Positions 63,973 through 64,000 of a stretch of 64,000 bases of DNA are shown here, piece by piece. This DNA comes from Patiria pectinifera (lineage: Eukaryota > Echinodermata > Asteroidea > Valvatida > Asterinidae). The stretch lies in contig CM057135.1 in assembly GCA_029964075.1 (NCBI GenBank), positions 22,966,863-23,030,862 on the forward strand. Direction: 5' to 3'. Position 1 is the stretch's first letter. Every line of letters begins with the position of its first letter. Below the pieces are notes generated by a model. That model ran no database searches, was not told the DNA's origin, and saw only the letters and a program-made list of their open reading frames with translations. Position numbers and translations under genes: made by a program.

Positions 63973-64000
63973 AGGTTTTTTGTTGGTAGATTTGGGTATT

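Noticed and set aside
1-64000. CRISPR array, bacterial operon or integrated prophage
   Set aside because: No evenly spaced identical repeats with unique spacers, no Cas or phage genes. The tandem arrays are minisatellites and the genes are eukaryotic.

Overview
The window is eukaryotic nuclear DNA, most likely from a marine invertebrate (an echinoderm, hemichordate, cephalochordate or mollusc; the sequence alone does not decide). Evidence: coding exons broken by GT-AG introns, a very high load of animal-type transposons (Gypsy LTR elements, Tc1, hAT, Tigger-like, Polinton, a CR1/L2-type LINE, many MITEs), frequent TACATGTA words, and T-run/G-run tracts at MITE ends. It is gene-poor and repeat-rich; no bacterial operons, rRNA or confident tRNA genes were found.

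Layout. 0-13 kb: MITEs, a decayed Tc1 transposase (2.78-3.78 kb), a 186-bp satellite (6.0-7.0 kb) with one unit partly replaced by a hairpin-rich segment, and diverged tandem repeats. 13.7-16.3 kb (+): three phase-compatible exons of a host-type gene (Tudor-like fragment, then lysine-rich and acidic tracts). 17.3-17.8 kb: a small foldback element with 16-bp repeat arms. 19.1-19.4 kb (+): a first exon resembling the QRICH1/ZMYM DUF3504 family. 20-21.2 kb: a hAT element with another hAT MITE nested in it, each with an 8-bp target duplication.

24.7-32.3 kb: Gypsy element A, with nearly identical LTRs, a tRNA-Leu-type primer site and a target duplication. It has gag and pol, but protease and most of the reverse transcriptase are deleted, and it carries an extra sense ORF encoding a two-finger C2H2 protein. 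32.5-44.1 kb: Gypsy element B, only 183 bp away, with older LTRs, a tRNA-Ser-type primer site, gag/PR/RT/RNase H/integrase broken by stops and frameshifts, and an intact extra ORF for an SGNH-hydrolase-like protein. A complete 2,281-bp foldback element with 6-bp target duplications is inserted in B.

44-50 kb: AT-rich diverged repeats, then a nearly identical 1,967-bp tandem duplication. 50.2-51.6 kb (-): remains of a Polinton DNA polymerase B. 52.0-62.0 kb (-): a multi-exon gene with a zinc finger and a tyrosine-recombinase-like C-terminus. Seven consecutive exons join in phase, but there are two in-frame stops and an 805-bp hAT insertion (8-bp target duplication) inside one exon, so this copy is probably a pseudogene. 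63.55-64 kb (-): an internally deleted LINE runs to the edge.

The genes do not form a pathway. The coherent picture is layered transposition: two LTR elements that each carry an unusual extra gene, foldback elements built from minisatellite arms, and a host-like recombinase gene disabled by point mutation and insertion.
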